NCBI GenBank assembly: GCA_013289445.1
Contig: JABCZZ010000009.1
Span: forward strand, 154 to 52,357
DNA length: 52,204 nucleotides
Origin: Alphaproteobacteria bacterium
GTDB lineage: Bacteria > Pseudomonadota > Alphaproteobacteria > Rickettsiales > JABCZZ01
Direction of reading: 5' to 3'
Made by a program: the position numbers and the translations under genes. This document shows, piece after piece, positions 50,340 to 52,204 of this stretch; the stretch's first letter is position 1; each line of letters begins with the position of its first letter. The notes beneath the pieces were generated by a model. It was not told the DNA's origin, ran no database searches, and was given only the letters and a program-made list of their open reading frames with translations.

Positions 50340-52204
50340 ATGGGTCTATTAGGAGCACTTTTCGCGGGCGTGTCGGGTCTTGACTCACAGTCCAATGCGA
50401 TCGGCATCATTTCCAACAACATCTCGAACGTCAATACGGTCGGCTATAAACAAGGCGCCGCGTCGTTCGACACCCTCGTTGTTCCCTCAGGCACCACCAG
50501 CTTCTCGCCCGGCGGCGTGATCGGCAATACCCAGCAGCTCGTTAACCAGCAGGGTCTTATCGAGGCGACCTCTTCCTCCACCGATGTCGCCATCACCGGC
50601 GGCGGTCTGATTGCGGTCAGCACTACGGCAGCCGCAGGCGGCACCCTCTATTATACCCGCGCGGGTGATTTCACGCAGGACGCCGACGGCAATTTCGTCA
50701 ATTCCAATGGTTATTACCTGCAGGGCCTGCCGATTCTGGCTAGCGGTGCAACCGCACCCGACAGCGCGTTGGAAACCGTCAACGTCAATTCCAACGCCAC
50801 TGGGACGGCAACAGCCACCAGCAGTGTCAACCTGTCAGCCAACCTCAATTCGCAGCAGGCGGTGCTTCCGGGTTCCAGTGCCGTGGGTACCATGTCGAGC
50901 GATTTCGGCACCAGCGCTGCCAATAATGGCATCACCGGATCGACAATTATCGTCGGCAACGACTATGACAGTCTTGCCACCGGCAGCGGACTCGTGCGCG
51001 GCGATACACTTGATATTACCAGTGGTGGTTCTGCACCCGACATGTTCACTTACGGTGGATTCACCGTCGGCCGCAGCGTAACCACAGCCAACGATCCCGG
51101 TGACGGCGCCAATACGCTGGTAACCGAAAGCGTTGCTGCGGGCAACTTGACAACGAATGGCGCTTCTACTGCTACCACTACCACCGTTGCCATTAACAAT
51201 ATCAATGTAGCAAACTCAGGTCCAGCAAGCGCGACCGGCACCGGTCTGTTCGATGCCACCAGCCCGGATAACACCTTTTCCATCGATGGGCAAGTCGTTA
51301 CCGTTGCCAGCGGTGATACCCTTTCAACTATTGCCAGCAAAATCGAAGCCGCAGTGGCCGGTTCCACGGCAACCGTCACCGGCAATGCGGACAATATGTC
51401 ACTTATAGTCAGCATCCCCAGTGCCTCTGCCACCGGCATCAGCGGTCCTGCCGTGACCGACAGCGATCCCACCTTCACGATTGCCGGTCCTTTCGCCTCT
51501 CCTACAACAAGTCAGGTCGAGCTCACCGTTGCTAACGGCGCGGATTATCAGGTAGGCGGCGCTATCAGCCTTTCCAATATCGGCAGCAGCAATATCGGCG
51601 GTCTCACTCCTGCCGAGCTTACAGGACAGTTTACAGTTGCTTCCATTTCAGGCAACACGGTAACTGTACAGCTCGCTTCCTCCTCCGTTTCAACCAGTTC
51701 GGCACACAATACCGGTGCGATCACGGTCAGCAACACCACCTACCCGTTCACCGGCAACATCCTGAATGCCACGACAGCGGATGCCGATTTTATCAGCCCC
51801 GCCGGATCGAGCACGACAACAGCGGACTTTGCTTCCAACGCTCTGCATTTTAACATCACGGTGGGCAACAACTCGCCGCTGACCTTCACTTACAATGCAG
51901 ACCCTGATGCTTCGGATGGCCAGTTCAACAGCCTTAACACGCTTGCCGCCGCCATCAATGCTGGTTCCGGCAACCAACTGACCGCCACCGTGCAAAGTGG
52001 CAGGCTGTATGTGAGCGCCGCAAATGCCAATGAAAGCGTGACGTTCTCCAACGGCAACGCCGCCGGCACCACCGGCAGCAGCCCGTTGTCCGGCATCAAC
52101 TGGGTGCAGGAACTTGATCTGCAGAACCAGCCTACCGCTGCGACGGGTGTCAACTACTTCAATACGCTCAATGGTCTTGCTGCGCAGATCAATTCGGATG
52201 ACCC
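50340..52204 (+). CDS. flgE: Flagellar hook protein FlgE (3' end outside window)
   Basis: The hook subunit. ATG 50340 follows TAGGAGG and opens a frame that stays open to the window end (621 codons). The N-terminus is the FlgE/axial signature: LGALFAGVSGLDSQSNAIGI, then SNNISNVNTVGYKQGAASF, then TSSSTDVAITGGGLIAVST and the LYYTRAGDFTQDADGNFVNS hairpin. The visible part already exceeds most FlgE proteins, so it is a long form with inserted Ser/Thr/Gly-rich beta domains. Residues 392-445 (QVELTVANGADYQVGGAISL, TVASISGNTVTVQL) resemble the FlgK/FlgL module. It has only two Lys in 621 residues. It shares the fliK sigma-54 operon. Confidence 0.93.
   Translation, partial: MGLLGALFAGVSGLDSQSNAIGIISNNISNVNTVGYKQGAASFDTLVVPSGTTSFSPGGVIGNTQQLVNQQGLIEATSSSTDVAITGGGLIAVSTTAAAGGTLYYTRAGDFTQDADGNFVNSNGYYLQGLPILASGATAPDSALETVNVNSNATGTATATSSVNLSANLNSQQAVLPGSSAVGTMSSDFGTSAANNGITGSTIIVGNDYDSLATGSGLVRGDTLDITSGGSAPDMFTYGGFTVGRSVTTANDPGDGANTLVTESVAAGNLTTNGASTATTTTVAINNINVANSGPASATGTGLFDATSPDNTFSIDGQVVTVASGDTLSTIASKIEAAVAGSTATVTGNADNMSLIVSIPSASATGISGPAVTDSDPTFTIAGPFASPTTSQVELTVANGADYQVGGAISLSNIGSSNIGGLTPAELTGQFTVASISGNTVTVQLASSSVSTSSAHNTGAITVSNTTYPFTGNILNATTADADFISPAGSSTTTADFASNALHFNITVGNNSPLTFTYNADPDASDGQFNSLNTLAAAINAGSGNQLTATVQSGRLYVSAANANESVTFSNGNAAGTTGSSPLSGINWVQELDLQNQPTAATGVNYFNTLNGLAAQINSDD

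Noticed and set aside
1..52204. Insertion sequences, integrases, attachment sites or CRISPR arrays
   Set aside because: No transposase or recombinase protein, no regularly spaced repeats, and neither tRNA gene has a duplicated 3' end nearby.

Overview
The window reads as chromosomal DNA of a motile alphaproteobacterium. The evidence is the gene order homoserine dehydrogenase tail - glpX - recJ, a FliX regulator divergent from flgI - rod-binding protein - FlgN-like gene (the arrangement I know from Caulobacter), two sigma-54 promoters on flagellar operons, and a perfect CtrA-type box (TTAA-N7-TTAA) in front of the flagellin gene. I saw no integrase, transposase, CRISPR array or phage gene.

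Layout. 1-3174: the last part of a homoserine dehydrogenase (its frame is broken at the window edge), class II fructose bisphosphatase and RecJ. 3262-3337: tRNA-Thr(CGT) with its own promoter. 3457-10990: a zinc alcohol dehydrogenase, divergent from a MarR regulator that heads a complete RND efflux operon (permease, adaptor, outer-membrane lipoprotein). 10999-16170: an unrecognised Ala/Ser/Thr-rich protein, a TetR regulator with two operator-like palindromes 21 bp apart, a large DUF2339 membrane protein, and an outer-membrane beta-barrel gene whose last codons look frameshifted. 16320-26058: a surface-glycan island: a five-gene minus-strand operon for a dTDP-3-amino-3,6-dideoxyhexose, a PhyH dioxygenase/beta-propeller pair, a 713-aa glycosyltransferase and a TPR-GT41 (OGT/SPINDLY-type) transferase. 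26096-31632: tRNA-Arg(CCG), an orphan ABC ATPase beside a prepilin-like protein, a GT-C membrane glycosyltransferase and an FAD amine-oxidase-fold enzyme.

31720-52204 is flagellar: fliX; flgI, flgJ-like, flgN-like, flgK, flgL; fliW, fliB, a GT-B transferase; a second TPR-GT41 transferase divergent from flagellin; then flagellin, flaG-like, fliD, fliS, and fliK, flgD, flgE (cut by the window end). Both sigma-54 promoters (flgI, fliK) carry an almost identical 21-bp upstream element (18/21 matches), a strong candidate enhancer for the sigma-54 activator. Flagellin instead has a CtrA box, and its Shine-Dalgarno sits in the GGAG loop of a small hairpin, the arrangement bound by CsrA; FliW, the CsrA antagonist, is encoded 5 kb upstream.

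The most interesting theme is flagellum modification. A FliB-type lysine methylase, a GT-B transferase and an OGT-like transferase lie between the hook-filament junction genes and flagellin, and a paralogous OGT plus an amino-sugar pathway lies about 17 kb away. The axial proteins are strikingly poor in lysine (2 in the 273-aa flagellin, 2 in FliD, 2 in FlgL, 2 in the visible 621 codons of FlgE) and very rich in Ser/Thr/Asn. I infer a combined O-glycosylation and restricted lysine-methylation system for the filament; the substrates and the sugar are not shown by the sequence.
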